A DNA stretch of 64,000 bases from Turnera subulata (taxonomy: Eukaryota; Streptophyta; Magnoliopsida; Malpighiales; Passifloraceae), in assembly GCA_028386065.3 (NCBI GenBank), contig JAKUCV010000897.1, positions 40,679-104,678 on the forward strand, given 5' to 3'. The notes below the pieces were generated by a model. The model was not told the DNA's origin. It ran no database searches and saw only the letters and a program-made list of their open reading frames with translations. Shown here in pieces: positions 10,429 through 42,485 of this stretch (position 1 is its first letter; each line of letters begins with the position of its first letter). A program made the position numbers and the translations under genes.

Positions 10429-11295
10429 TCAGGGATGATCCTCCTCCTTCTTCCTTCTTTTTTTTCTTTTATACATGGCTGGGCTTAAACAGTGTGGCCC
10501 AGTTTTTTTTTTTACAGGGCTGGGCTTAAAACAGTGCTGGCCCAGGTCTGTGCACTGTGCAAGCCCAGGCCCGTACACTGTGAAAACCCGGCCCGAATAC
10601 TGTGGAAAACCTGGCCCGTGAATGCCCAAACCCAGCAGTTCTGGCCCGCGACCCGTGGGATCAGCCCGACCCGTACGGGTCTTCTTCTCCAACTCGCGGG
10701 TCGCGAGCCTTGGCGAGTTGCAGGCGGTGACGACGGGCGGGGCGTGGGCTGAGGCGCGGTGCGATGCAAGGGACGAGACGCGGTGCTGCTGGGCGGCGGT
10801 CGTCAGAGGCAGGAAGGGGCGGCGACGGCGGTGCAGGAAGCTGGTCGCCGGTTTCCACGTCGGGTTTGTCCTCTCTGCCGGCGCATCAGGCGGCGGGAGC
10901 CGATGGGAAGGGCTGCACGGGACGTGTGTGAGGCGGCTGCGCCGTCGCTGGAGGCTGGGAGAGGCTGAGCCGTCGCGTGCAAAGAGGAGGCAGACCCGGG
11001 CGGGTCTCACGGGTTGCCGGGCGCGCCGTCGGGTCGTGCTTCCTTGGCGGCGCGTTAGGCGGCAAGGGCGACGGTAGATGGCACCGTCAGGATCGCGACG
11101 GCGAGGAGGAGGGATCTGTGGTGGCGGTGACACGAGGACCTGCGTGGAACTCGTCGACGTGAACAGTGACCGAGGCTTTGAAGGTGATGCACTGTTCACG
11201 GCGTTGGTTCCATTTCTTTTCTGCGCTGTTTTTTTTCTTTTTTCCTTGCTCTGGTCTGGGTAAAGCACAACGATGTTCTGGTTTGTTCTAGGTAG
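10429..11295 (-). other. GC-rich leader of the copia element with a 279-codon ORF
   Basis: Between the primer-site side LTR and the hairpin arrays the base composition jumps to very GC-rich. A minus-strand ORF at 10429-11268 spans it, but the product is low-complexity (Pro, Arg, Ser) and shows no gag or other domain. Overlapping ORFs exist in other frames, as expected for GC-rich DNA, so I do not call it a gene. It contains degenerate ~30-bp repeats of the ACTGTG...GGCCCG type at about 10480-10640 and a perfect 10-bp inverted repeat GTGAACAGTG/CACTGTTCAC at 11159-11168 and 11190-11199. It could be a captured host exon. Confidence 0.4.
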
Positions 11296-11316
11296 AGCAC
11301 AATCGTGCTGATAACG
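11296..11316 (-). promoter_or_regulatory. Candidate primer binding site of the copia element
   Basis: Next to the 5' LTR the minus strand reads CGTTATCAGCACGATTGTGC. A sequence of the type GTTATCAGCACG at this place is common in plant copia elements. I cannot assign the tRNA by eye, since it is not the usual TGGTATCAGAGC. Confidence 0.5.
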
Positions 11317-11515
11317 TGTTAGAAAACAGATAATTAATTGATGCTATATGAAGGAAAGAGTAGAGGAAAAATGAAGAAGAAGAATGCTATGAAAGCTCAG
11401 TTCGCCCTACATACTATTCATTTATCAGGGGAGTTATATAGAAAATACAGAAATAGGGAGGTGGGGTACAATCTGTTTGGTGGGTATGACATTTACCCAC
11501 GTTTTGTTTATAACA
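11317..11515 (-). repeat. 5' LTR of the copia element
   Basis: 199 bp, 198 identical to the 5101 LTR (A at 11452 instead of G). It is followed by target duplication AAAGC at 11516-11520. Confidence 0.95.
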
Positions 11516-11520
11516 AAAGC

Positions 11521-11767
11521 AAAAAGAACAATTGAAAATGTATCTGTCTGCCTCATTTTCTCAGTATCTTTTGCCAAACAAAAAGAGTAATCGATAATCC
11601 TGTCAAGAATACCATAATCCGTGGAAAAGAAACCACTGCTGCCCCTATCAATTATCAGCCCTAAACGTAACCCACCACACCCAAACAAGTTGCCAGTTTG
11701 CCGACAAGTGATCCAAATCACATGTTTTCAAAACAACCAAAAGGAAATACCAATGATGTCCCTCCCA
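11521..11767. other. Downstream region of the phytocyanin gene
   Basis: Contains the presumed 3'UTR of the minus-strand phytocyanin gene up to the retrotransposon boundary. The element therefore landed within about 250 bp of its stop codon. Nothing else is recognised. Confidence 0.5.
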
Positions 11768-12574
11768 CTAGTGACTACTAAATAGACCAACGTAAACTGC
11801 AAAGAGAATTGCACATGCAACCACTTGCCTGCTAGCACCAAATTTCACCCCGCCGTTTTCTCTCTCTCGCGACCCACCGGCGGGGATCTTTATCGGCGGT
11901 AATGGGGGTAAATCCAAGTCATTAAACCCCGGTGGAGGCGGTTGGGGGATAATTCGAGGCTCAATATACGGTGGTCGAGGAGCAGGCGGTGGAGGCGGCG
12001 GGTCAGGAGGTGGGGCGGGATGAGGATGGACGAAGATTTGGAACGCCATACCGTGCCGGCATTGAACACCACCGCCGGCGTCGGAGAAGAAGTAAATTAG
12101 ATCATCTTGTCCCCACAAATCAACATCAACAACCGATGACTGATTAGACTTGGGCTTGTAACTCCATGTGTCGTAGAGCGATGTGTGTTTGGTGGAACAA
12201 CTATCGTAGGTAGTCTTGTTGTAGGTCATGATTAGTGACACATTCGGTGTCGTTTCGAATTCTGCAAAACAAGATCGCGAGAAGAAAAGAAGGAAGCGAA
12301 ATAGAGAGAGTGGAAGGCTTAGTATAATTCTTGAATATAAAATTTAGGAAGTACAAAAGAAAATGAAGATTAAAAAGCATTTACTTAAGGTATCTCCGTC
12401 ATAAAATTTGTGGGAGGCGACGAGGGAGGAGTAGTTGTAGAAAGCAGAGTTGTTGGTGAAGTTGAAGAACCATTTTATTGGGTGGTCCTTAAGGTAGTCT
12501 TCGGATGCGGCGGCGGCGACGGTGGTGACCAAAAGTGTGATGACAATTAGATGTGCAATGACGGCGACTGTCAT
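11768..12574 (-). CDS. Early-nodulin-like phytocyanin (ENODL), GPI-anchored, Pro-rich
   Basis: Two exons, 12574-12385 and 12261-11768, joined in phase (TTA A|AA TTC, GT-AG) to give 227 aa. Residues 1-23 are a signal peptide. A cupredoxin-like domain follows (KFYDGDTLKFET, YDSCSTKHT, IYFFSDAGGGVQCRHGM), with the two disulfide cysteines. The usual first copper His after the GDTL strand is replaced (PNVSLIM) and the second ligand loop is atypical, so it probably does not bind copper, as in ENODLs. A Pro-rich arabinogalactan-type stretch (about residues 145-200) and a C-terminal hydrophobic tail after SRQVVA suggest a GPI anchor and plasma-membrane/cell-wall location. Several N-x-S/T sites are present. 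The role is inferred from family only. Confidence 0.8.
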
Positions 12575-13860
12575 GGCTGCTTGTTGGCGAGACTTTCTTC
12601 GAGGAGAGGTTTTATATACGTAGCTTTTGTAGTAAAATTAGCATCACATCACAACCAAAGGATTCAAGGATAAGAGGATCGTAACTAGGAAAGATAATTT
12701 TGGAGGGATATAATTGAGAAAATCTTTGTGAATATTTTTCTTAACCTATCTCTGTGAATATCTTGACTAAAAATAAGGTAAGAAATATATTATTGTATTT
12801 GATTTCCTATTTTATTAACGTTAACAATTAAGGTTATTGTTTCTTGTATGGTTTGGAAGCCAGTTGTAGGAGGACTTTGTGATGCGGCGGTGATTCATCA
12901 CATATGCAACGGCGGCGGTCGGTTGTCATTATGGTCGCCTGATTGCGGGACTTTTCTTCGAGGACTTTTTTTTTCCCCATTTTATATCAAAATTAGTATC
13001 AAAAAATGAATTTAAAGTTTCGACCAAAAAATGAATTTAAAGCTAAAAGCATTATGATTAGAAAAAGATATTAATGGCTGAATCTAGAATTGACGGCCTG
13101 AAAGATTGTAATTAGTAAGTGTTAAAGTAGGAGAGATATTCGTGTTTCTAGTTTCCTATAAGGTTCTTACTTGTATAAATAAAATATTAAGAATTCAATG
13201 AATATTTTTTTATGAAGAATTCAATAAAAATTAATAATATGGGCTTGACAGTTTTGCTTAAGCAAAGTTTTCGTATTCTTACCCACATAATTATGTACAC
13301 GATTTGGGATAAAGTTCTAAATGCTAGATAAAAGCAAAACAAAAAAAGAATTCAATGCATAATGATTTATATTGCAAGAAAGGTCTACTGTCAAAATATA
13401 ATCGGGAAAATAATTTTTTTCCCCTGAGGTAAACTATTTAAATTTTTTTCTATTCGTAAATCTCTTACCGTCAATTTTTATATTTTTGGTATAAAATAAG
13501 GCAGGATAACGAGCCTGATTTGCCGTGGCCTTATATTGGATCTTAATAGAGAATCGGGCCGGCTTAAGGCCCAACTATCGTGCCGCGGTATATCCGAAAC
13601 CAACACGCGAAGGAACAAGAAAAAAGGAAATGGATCAAGTAGATAGCCTCGTGAAATCAAAATTCAATTCCTAAACACTTCATTAACATTAAATCCGGGA
13701 CTCGAAGATTACAGTAGTAGTAGATATGACAAAAAAACCCAATTTTTAGTGGCCAGCTGGTGAAAATTGAAAAATTAGTGGCCCCAATTACCGCACCGCA
13801 CTCTCGAATTTATGCTGGTAAAAAAACACACTCATCATTGCCTTCACTTATAAGCTAAGA
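12575..13860. other. Intergenic; relic resembling the 5' end of the ENODL gene at ~12880-12965
   Basis: Mostly AT-rich. A patch at about 12880-12965 (GATGCGGCGG...CGGTCGGTTGTCATTATGG...CTTTTCTTCGAGGA) resembles 12505-12605, the signal-peptide region and leader of the ENODL gene (CTTTCTTCGAGGAGAGG). It looks like an eroded partial tandem copy with no reading frame. A GC-richer patch near 13500-13620 has no coding signal. Confidence 0.45.
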
Positions 13861-14815
13861 CACACACGACACACAACGGACACATTTCTCTCTCTCTCTC
13901 TCTTAAAACAAACACTGAAGTGATCCACTGAAGAAGATCCAACCAAGAAAACAATAAAAAAGAAAAGTAAAAAAGCAAAAAGCTTTGAATTACCCACAAT
14001 TTACCATTGTTTTTTTTTTTTAATTGACTGGGTAACCACAGGTTGGGCTAATTACTTGCTAAATCCACCTTCTCTCTCGCGCCCAAATCGCAAATCTCTC
14101 TCTCTCTCTCTCTGCCCCCCAACCCCTTCGTCTTCTCCGATTCGCTAAAACACTTTTTTCTCTTTTCTTCTTCTCTCTTCTCTCGCCTGATCTTTCTTTT
14201 TTCTTCACCGTCGAAATTAAATTATTTGCCGAATCAACCAACACCGATCCATTTTTACAAGGTACGCTTACTACATTTCCCTTTTTTTATTGTCCGTCAA
14301 CACAATAAACAATCGCATTTCACGTCGAAAATAAAATCACATTTCACGTCGATTTCTTTTTAGATCACTAAATAACGTACTATTAGCACACTTTGATGTG
14401 ATTAATCTGCTGCATTGATCTACATTGGCGTAGGAATTAGAGAGGAATTGCTATGTATATGAAGAACATGCACATTTAGGCGATGTTTTTGAATTAGATC
14501 CGTTGAACTTACCAGGATCATCGAGAACGACTGGATTTGAATGTTTGGTTGTTTTGACCTCTTTTTTGTTGCAACAAAAGCAGAGTTAGTGCATAAATGA
14601 ACGCAAGAAAATAGATGAATCTTCCATTAGTTAGGGAACGTGATCTTATTGTTTTGAGGAATGGATCAGTGCTTTACTGGCTACTTATTGGTTTATATGT
14701 GGTTTATTGGTAATGATTTGCTGTTATTCGTTCTTTTTTTTTTTCTTTTCCAGGTGCTGGTCGTGTAAATAGTCTGGATGAGTTTTTTTTAGGTTTTATA
14801 TAGGAGAGTTGTAGA
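13861..14815 (+). promoter_or_regulatory. Promoter-proximal region and 5'UTR intron of the BEACH gene
   Basis: CT microsatellites at 13887-13903 and 14095-14113 mark a typical plant 5' leader. A splice donor (ACAAG|GTACGC, intron from 14262) and acceptor (TTTTCCAG, exon from 14754) define a probable ~490-bp leader intron ending 62 bp before the ATG at 14816. The transcription start is not determined. Confidence 0.55.
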
Positions 14816-36563
<21,748 letters not shown>

Positions 36564-37099
36564 TTAGGCCATTTTTTTCTTTTGGATTAGTTCAAGAAGG
36601 AATACAGGATACACAAATATTACTAGGATTGCAACTAGAATGTGTATACGAGGGTATGTTGACTGCCCCAGTATTAAAATCGAGCCAACCACATAGAGTT
36701 TTGCAGCTAATCCTTGTGGGTGTAACATATGTATTTGACCAGTGGAACAGCATTAATGTCCGTGAGCCTGGTTCCACGAGATCGCGCTGCAGTCTTTGTT
36801 TGAGAGTAGTAGTAGTTTATTGCCGTTTAGGTTTGAGTGAGTTGAGAGTATGGCTGGAGTTGCTCATTTATTATTGTTTTTTTTTTTTTGGTTTTGTTCA
36901 TTCAATTTGTATTTTTTAGAATATAGTGAGAAAAAAGCACATCAGGTAGTCATCTGGTGTCCGTTGTACATGTGTAATCTCAATTTTCTGGTTTTAAATT
37001 TCAATGCAGTTCAAAGACTCTAGTTTTAAAAGTAACTAAGAACAGTTGTCGCTCTATCATATTGTTGTAAGAAAAACTCGCATTGTAGCGGATACGGGT
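36564..37099 (+). other. BCHC2 3'UTR and downstream spacer
   Basis: Follows the stop at 36563. A short stretch near 36965-37050 (TTTTCTGGTTTT ... GTAACTAAGAACAGTTGTC) resembles 44690-44725 (GTAATTAAGAACAATTGTC), so part of this spacer exists twice in the window, on either side of the MULE. No gene. Confidence 0.5.
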
Positions 37100-37109
37100 A
37101 AATTATATT

Positions 37110-37437
37110 GGGTTAAGCACCTTTTTGGGTCCTCGGGTTTCGCGTTTGTCCTATTCCTGTACCCGCGAGTTTTGCTGTCCCTTTTAGGTACCCCGGGTTT
37201 CAGTTTGTGGCTCTTTCCTATACTTCGGGCAGCGCGGCCGATGACGTGGCCTGTTGCTCGGGCAGAGCTGACACGTGGCACTTTCCTATTGGTCCACGTC
37301 GGGAAAAAAAAGTGGGCCCCACTGTCTCCCTCAGATTTTTTTCCCCGAAAATTCGAAAATTCATTTTCCGAATTTTTAAAGTCCTTACCGGACTGGTTGG
37401 ACCGATTTTTCACCGGTTCGACTCGGCATACCAGCTC
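37110..37437 (+). repeat. Left TIR of the MULE
   Basis: 328 bp, inverted copy of 42152-42475. It carries a G-box CACGTG at 37272-37277, a second ACGT core (GTCCACGTCG) and a CCTATTGG CAAT-like element, so it is promoter-like for the gene reading inward. Confidence 0.92.
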
Positions 37438-38191
37438 GGTTTGAATTAAAAGGAACGGGGTGGAGCCATTTTCCCCAATTGAAATTCCCCCAATGCAATT
37501 CCCCCGATTTGAATACCCCTAATTCCCTCTTCTCCCCTCAATTCATTTCCATGCCATTTTCCCAACCTAATGTCGCCCCCCTAATCCGTTCTCCCAAGCC
37601 ATAAAGCGATTTCCCCAACCTAATGCCGCACCCCCAAAACGATTTCCCCCTCTTCGCAACCCTAAATCCTCTTCCCCATACAATGAAGAGCTAAAGTCCG
37701 ACGAGCCCTCGATTTCCGAAAGTCTATTTCCGAAGCTGCATGTGTGGAACCCAAAGCGAAAGAAGGAAGATAAGGCGGAAGAAGGTTGAAGAAAGGTTGG
37801 GTGTGGCTGCGACAAAGTTGTCGGGGGAGGCAAAAGCGAAAGAAGGTATGTTGTTTTTTTAAGTGTGCCATGCATGTGGAAAGTTGTGGTCAGAGTCGAT
37901 TCTGGTCAAGCTCAGATATTCTTTATGCAAATGTGGTCAGATTTTATTTCTTTAAGAAATGCATTTTCCTAAAACAACCCTTGCCCCTGCCGTGTACCTT
38001 GCCTCTGTATTCTACAGTCACATACGGTACCGTATAATGGCAGTATGTAGTATCATATGTAGGCATTGTATATGTTCTGTTTATTTCAATTCGAATTAGC
38101 CATTGTAATGTTTACTTCTTTCGCTTAGGGTTTCCTCAACGAACAAGTTGTAATGTTTATTGCTATTTGTGTAGTTTCTGTGTAGGTGCAA

Positions 38192-40788
38192 ATGGGTCAC
38201 CGTGAGGTGTTGTTAAAATTTCATATCGGGGGGGCATTTAACAGGACACATAATTCCACAGAATATGTTGGGGGTCATGTATTTGAAGAGTATACTGTGG
38301 CTGATGAGTTGGATCTGATGGTGTTGCTTAATGGTTGTAAAATGAATGGGCATGTGAAGATTGAAGATGTTTGGTATTGTGTTCCCGGGATGTGCTTACA
38401 TACTGCTATGAAGGTAGTTAGAATGGGAGATGACAGTATTATGGGCTTACTGGATGCTGCTAGTAAGTATGATGTGATTGACATATATATTCAGCATGGA
38501 CATACTGTGCATCTATTGCTTCGTGAAACTCCTGTTGAGGCATGTCAGAGGTTGGGGTATAATGAGAAAGGCCAACGTGTTGGAGCAGCGAATAAAGAGC
38601 CAATTCATGAAGCCAGTGTAGATGGGGAGAATGAAGACAGTGATGAAGATGGAGAATCAGTTAGTGAAGACAGTGATGCAGTAGTTGTCACTTTTGTTTC
38701 AAGTGAAGAAAGTGATGGCGATGATGAAGGCAGTGACTGTCATGAAGATGAAGTTGCCGGGAATGAGGATGGTGAGGATGAAGGCGCAGAGGATGGCGAT
38801 GCTGAGAATGAAGTTACTAGAGATATGCTTGCTGGAAAGCAAGATGCAAGGAATGACGTTGCTGATAATGAAGTTGCCGAGAATGAAGTACCTGGAGATA
38901 TGCTTACTGTAAATGAAGATGCAAGGAATGGAAATGTAGATAATGATGAGTACCATATGCCGCGAGATGAAGGTTGGGTGCACACAAAATACCTAAGTGA
39001 TGATGAGGAGCTGCTTTCTTTTATTGAAAACAAAAGAAAAATGGAGGCACAATATAGGGAAAATCACAAGGGAAAAGGAAAGTTGGTTGCAGATAATGTG
39101 GAAAATATTGGTGGTCCCTCTTGTGAAGAATCTGTTGAGGGTAGTTTGGGAAATATTCCTGTTGATGGCAGTCGGGTAAATATGGTAGAAGATGTGGGTG
39201 TGAATGGAGAAGTGAGGAATGAGGGTCAGGGTATTAATGACCGACATGAGGTGCAGGAGGGTGAGGGTATTAATGTACCGCAAGAGGTACATGAGGGTGA
39301 GGGTGAGGGTATTAATGTACCTCTTGAAGACAACCTATACTATGACACAGATGAGCAAGGCAGCTACAAAAATGTGGAAGAAGAAGACGATGCTGAGGGT
39401 GTGGATGCAGCAGAGAGAACTAAATCGAAGACAGTGAAGTATGATAGCAAGGCTCAGAAGCCATATTTCCAGAAAGGTATGGTGTTTGTTAACAAGGTGG
39501 AAATTAAAGATGCTGTGAGGCCTTCAATGCTTGGATTATAGAAGCAAGGTACAAGAGCATCATCACCATGTTGGAAATGATTAGGAAGCAAGTAATGACT
39601 CGACTAGGTCAGAGAAAGAATGGGAAGCAAGGCTTCTTTAGGGATGGTGTGGGGAAAAGGATTTGGAACAAAATAGAAGATCACAGTGACATTGCTTCCA
39701 AGTTCCATATGGATTTTAACGGGGATGGTGGATATGAAGTTGTCAGCGGAGGGGAGCAGTATGTTGTGAAGCTTAAGGAATTAACATGCAGTTGCAGGGG
39801 ATGGGATGTGTCTGGAATTCCATGTCCTCATGCCATATGCGTGCTTGAACATGAGAAGTTACCTATAAAGGACTATGTAAGCCACTGGTACACCATAGAG
39901 ATGTTTGAAAAGGCTTACCAATATACGATGCAACCAGTTGGTGGGAAGAAATTTTGCCCGAAAACTGGGAAGCTTGCATTGAAACCACCAGTTGTTCCAA
40001 AAATGCCAGGTAGGCCAAAAACTAAAAGAAATGACGAAAGTTGGGAGAAGGAGAGGCGAAAGGGAGGGAACAACCCAATCAGGCCTAAAAGGAAGCAAAA
40101 TTGCAGTTTATGCTCAAAGGCAAAACACAATAGTCGGGCTTGTCCTAAAAACAGCAAGGTAATGTATCTTTCTACCTGAAATTTTTGTATGTTGACCTCG
40201 GTATCAGCTTCTGAAATTTGAGTAACTTGGTTACAGAACCAAACTAAAGTGCCAAATGATGCTAATCCAGAGCACATGCAGCCACAGAATACTACACAAG
40301 CCTCAACTGTGGACAATGTAACATTGCTCTCTAAGCTTACACGCATTACAATTTCAATTTATTTCACTTCATCAATGGCTTACTGTTATTCTTGTTGTTG
40401 TTGATGTTATCTCGACCAGGGCCAAAGTCCGCAAACCCAAACTTCAACTGTCGATCAAGTTGGTGTTGGTGAAAGAAATGTTGCTGGTGGCAGAGGTCGA
40501 GGCGGAGGTGGTGGTAGAGGTCGTGGCAGAGGAAGTGGCAGAGGTGCTGGTGTAACTTCCAATCTTGAACAACCACCACATGTTGGGAGTGAAGAAACCC
40601 AACCTATTCCACAAATTGGACAGCAGTCAAGGCGCAAACCTCCCACTGCAAATCCCACTCGTCGAACAAGGAGTCAGAGTGAGATCAGTTCCAGTTCAGT
40701 TGCCTTTGGCAGATGTACCAAAAGGCCAAAAGCTGATACAGGAAGCAGCAGCAGTGGGGTAGTGACAAGATCAACAAGGAAGAAGTGA
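38192..40788 (+). pseudogene. MuDR-type transposase with internal deletion of the DDE domain
   Basis: It begins at ATG 38192, after a probable leader intron (37846-38185), with a PB1-like N-terminal domain (LLKFHIGGAF, EYVGGHVFEEY). A long acidic, repeat-rich region follows, then the start of the MuDR DNA-binding domain (FQKGMVFVNKVEIKDAV). At about 39515-39523 the frame jumps to the sequence that normally follows the DDE core: FNAWIIEARYKSIITMLEMIR, in another frame, with a stop at 39541 in the first. Then come the SWIM zinc finger (CSCRGWDVSGIPCPHAICV), a CCHC-like knuckle (CSLCSKAKHNSRACP), and two more exons (40237-40317, 40420-40788) with an RGG-rich tail. The DDE domain is missing, so it cannot catalyse transposition. 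A truncated PB1-acidic protein could still be made. Confidence 0.88.
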
Positions 40789-41392
40789 AGAAGTTAGTGC
40801 TATGAAGAACTCAGTGTTTTGGGGATTATGATGAAGCCAGTGACACAATGCTAAATGTATCGTTATGACATTATTATACATTTAGCTCGGATGTTTATGT
40901 TTGATGTTTTCTGTTTATGAACATTGATGATCATTTTTAATGTTTGTGACGATGTTTGTGTTCATGATAAATGTTATTGGCGATGTTGATGTTCACTCAC
41001 TTAAATTATCCTTTTCTTTATATCCATGCATCCAATTTCCAATTCTTCTCTTCAACACAAAAGTTACTTAATGGTTGTGCATTCTCCAATTTGCCAACTT
41101 GTCTTATGTGCATTGGCTACTTAGCTTCTGCACTGGGTTGTGCAATTTGCCAATTCAAACAGAAGTACAACACAATTGAATTGGTTCCAATTTGAGAACA
41201 CAAAAAACAATTGAATCCGAAAAACTGACAACAGGGCGATTTCATTCAATCCAACCATTCATTGAGGAAAAACAACAAACACCAAATAACAATTCACCTA
41301 CAAACAGGGCGATTACATTCAACCCAACCATTCATTCAGGCAAAACAACAAACACCAAACAACCATTCACCTATAAAGAGGAGTACTGCAGT
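40789..41392. repeat. Spacer between the two MULE genes with ~73-bp tandem repeat
   Basis: Holds both convergent 3' ends. Two adjacent copies starting ACAGGGCGAT at 41231 and 41304 share CATTCAA.CCAACCATTCATT and AACAACAAACACCAAA. No further gene. Confidence 0.7.
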
Positions 41393-42016
41393 TCAATCTA
41401 ATATACAACGAAAGAAAAGCCAGACAATGCAAATTGCGACCACTACTGCACCAATTTTACAACGAAAATTCTTCTTCTCCCTCTCATACATTGCAATTTG
41501 AGCCTGCAACTTCCTTGACTCTAGTGACAGTGCATCACGTTCCTCAGCAAGGCGTAAATTTTGGGCCTTCAATTCACCGTTTTCAGCCTTTAATTCACCG
41601 ATTTCAGCCTTCAATTCACCATTTTCGGTCTCCAATTCATTAACGCGACCAATTAGAGCCTCACCATTGATCATATGCTCATGTAACTCAGTTTCCAACT
41701 CCTGATTCGCAATGTGCAACTCCCTTTCCCTATCACGCAACCCTCTAATCACTTCTGCTGCCCAACCTTCAATTGCATCAATAAAGCGAAAGAACTTACA
41801 TACATTGCATTTGTGGAACCTCACCCCAGGATGGTCATCGGTCCATGATATCCACCTACCACTTCTCAATCCGCAAAAACAGAGAATGTCGACCCCTACA
41901 TAACCAAAGTCCGGCTTCTGCTTCCCCACCGCCGTAATTCGTTTTGCTGATTGTTGCTTCGGATGGCGCGATGCCGATTTGATGGACGAAGAAGAAGAAG
42001 AAGAATGAGAAGACAT
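41393..42016 (-). CDS. GRF-type zinc-finger, coiled-coil, membrane-tail protein carried by the MULE
   Basis: Single-exon 207-aa ORF. Residues 1-25 are Ser-rich and basic. Residues 40-80 are a zf-GRF domain: Cys46, Cys48 (CFCG), RWISWTDDHPGVRFHKC, Cys70 and Cys73 (CNVCKFF), with all four zinc ligands present. Residues ~92-182 form a coiled coil with three heptads of the type GELKAEx (21-bp DNA repeats). Residues ~187-204 are hydrophobic (IGAVVVAICIVWLFF), a tail anchor. The architecture matches the many plant GRF proteins annotated like At4g04775 (from memory). It starts ~135 bp inside the right TIR, so the TIR probably drives it. A role as MULE accessory protein is inference. The ORF is intact although the transposase is not. 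Confidence 0.8.
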   Translation of the reverse strand: MSSHSSSSSSSIKSASRHPKQQSAKRITAVGKQKPDFGYVGVDILCFCGLRSGRWISWTDDHPGVRFHKCNVCKFFRFIDAIEGWAAEVIRGLRDRERELHIANQELETELHEHMINGEALIGRVNELETENGELKAEIGELKAENGELKAQNLRLAEERDALSLESRKLQAQIAMYEREKKNFRCKIGAVVVAICIVWLFFRCILD

Positions 42017-42151
42017 GATTCAAGGGGAGAGGGCAAAATTAGGGTTCTTTCAGAAAGGAAGCGTTTTATTTGGGGGGAGGGGAGATGTGTGGAGGTATAA
42101 AGAAAGAAGGGAGGAATGGGTTTGTTTAAATTGAAGTGGGTTGATGGGGTT

Positions 42152-42475
42152 GAGCTGGTATGCCGAGTCGAACCGGTGAAAAATCGGTCCAACCAGTTCG
42201 GTAAGGACTTTAAAAATTCGGAAAATGAATTTTCGAATTTTCGGGGGAAAAAATCTGAGGGAAACAGTGGGGCCCACTTTTTCCGACGTGGACCAATAGG
42301 AAAGTGCCACGTGTCAGCTCTGCCCGGGCAATAGGCCACGTCATCGGCCGTGCTGCCCGAGGTATAGGAAAGAGCCACAAACTGAAACCCGGGGTACCTA
42401 AAAGGGACAGCAAAACTCGCAGGTACAGGAATAGGACAAACGCGGAACCCGAGGACCCAAAAAGGTGCTTAACCC
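42152..42475 (-). repeat. Right TIR of the MULE
   Basis: 324 bp, inverted copy of the left TIR with a few substitutions and small indels. G-box CACGTG at 42308-42313. It lies directly upstream of the minus-strand GRF gene. Confidence 0.92.
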
Positions 42476-42485
42476 AAATTATATT

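Larger units (their letters stand above)
5096..11520 (-). mobile_element. Ty1-copia LTR retrotransposon, non-autonomous, with captured insert
   Basis: Two 199-bp direct repeats (5101-5299 and 11317-11515) begin TGTTAG and end ATAACA. They are flanked by the same 5 bp, AAAGC, at 5096-5100 and 11516-11520. A polypurine tract on the minus strand abuts the 5101 LTR and a primer-site-like sequence abuts the 11317 LTR, so the element is transcribed right to left. Relics in order right to left are GAG-pre-integrase, integrase, linker, RT and RNase H, which is copia order. The pol has many stops and frameshifts, yet the LTRs differ at a single site (5236 G versus 11452 A). It is inserted between the CLB-like and phytocyanin genes. 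About 0.9 kb around 8000-8940 looks foreign to the element. Confidence 0.9.
37110..42475 (+). mobile_element. Mutator-like element (MULE), 5.37 kb, two-gene, deletion derivative
   Basis: Long terminal inverted repeats (37110-37437 and 42152-42475, about 95% alike) start GGGTTAAGCACCTTTTTGGG. They are flanked by a perfect 10-bp target duplication, AAATTATATT, at 37100-37109 and 42476-42485. Inside are a MuDR-type transposase gene on plus (38192-40788) lacking its catalytic core and a GRF zinc-finger gene on minus (41393-42016). The two genes converge, each reading inward from a TIR, as mudrA and mudrB do in maize MuDR. A ~73-bp tandem repeat lies between them at about 41231-41376. The element sits between the BEACH gene and the CCDC137-like gene. 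Confidence 0.93.

Noticed and set aside
10429..11268. 279-codon minus-strand ORF as a gag or host gene
   Set aside because: Low-complexity Pro/Arg/Ser product in GC-rich DNA with open frames in several registers; no gag, zinc knuckle or other domain.
38186..38191. GTG at 38186 as transposase start
   Set aside because: Nuclear plant gene; the ATG at 38192 in the same frame is the reasonable start, and 38186 is right after a splice acceptor.
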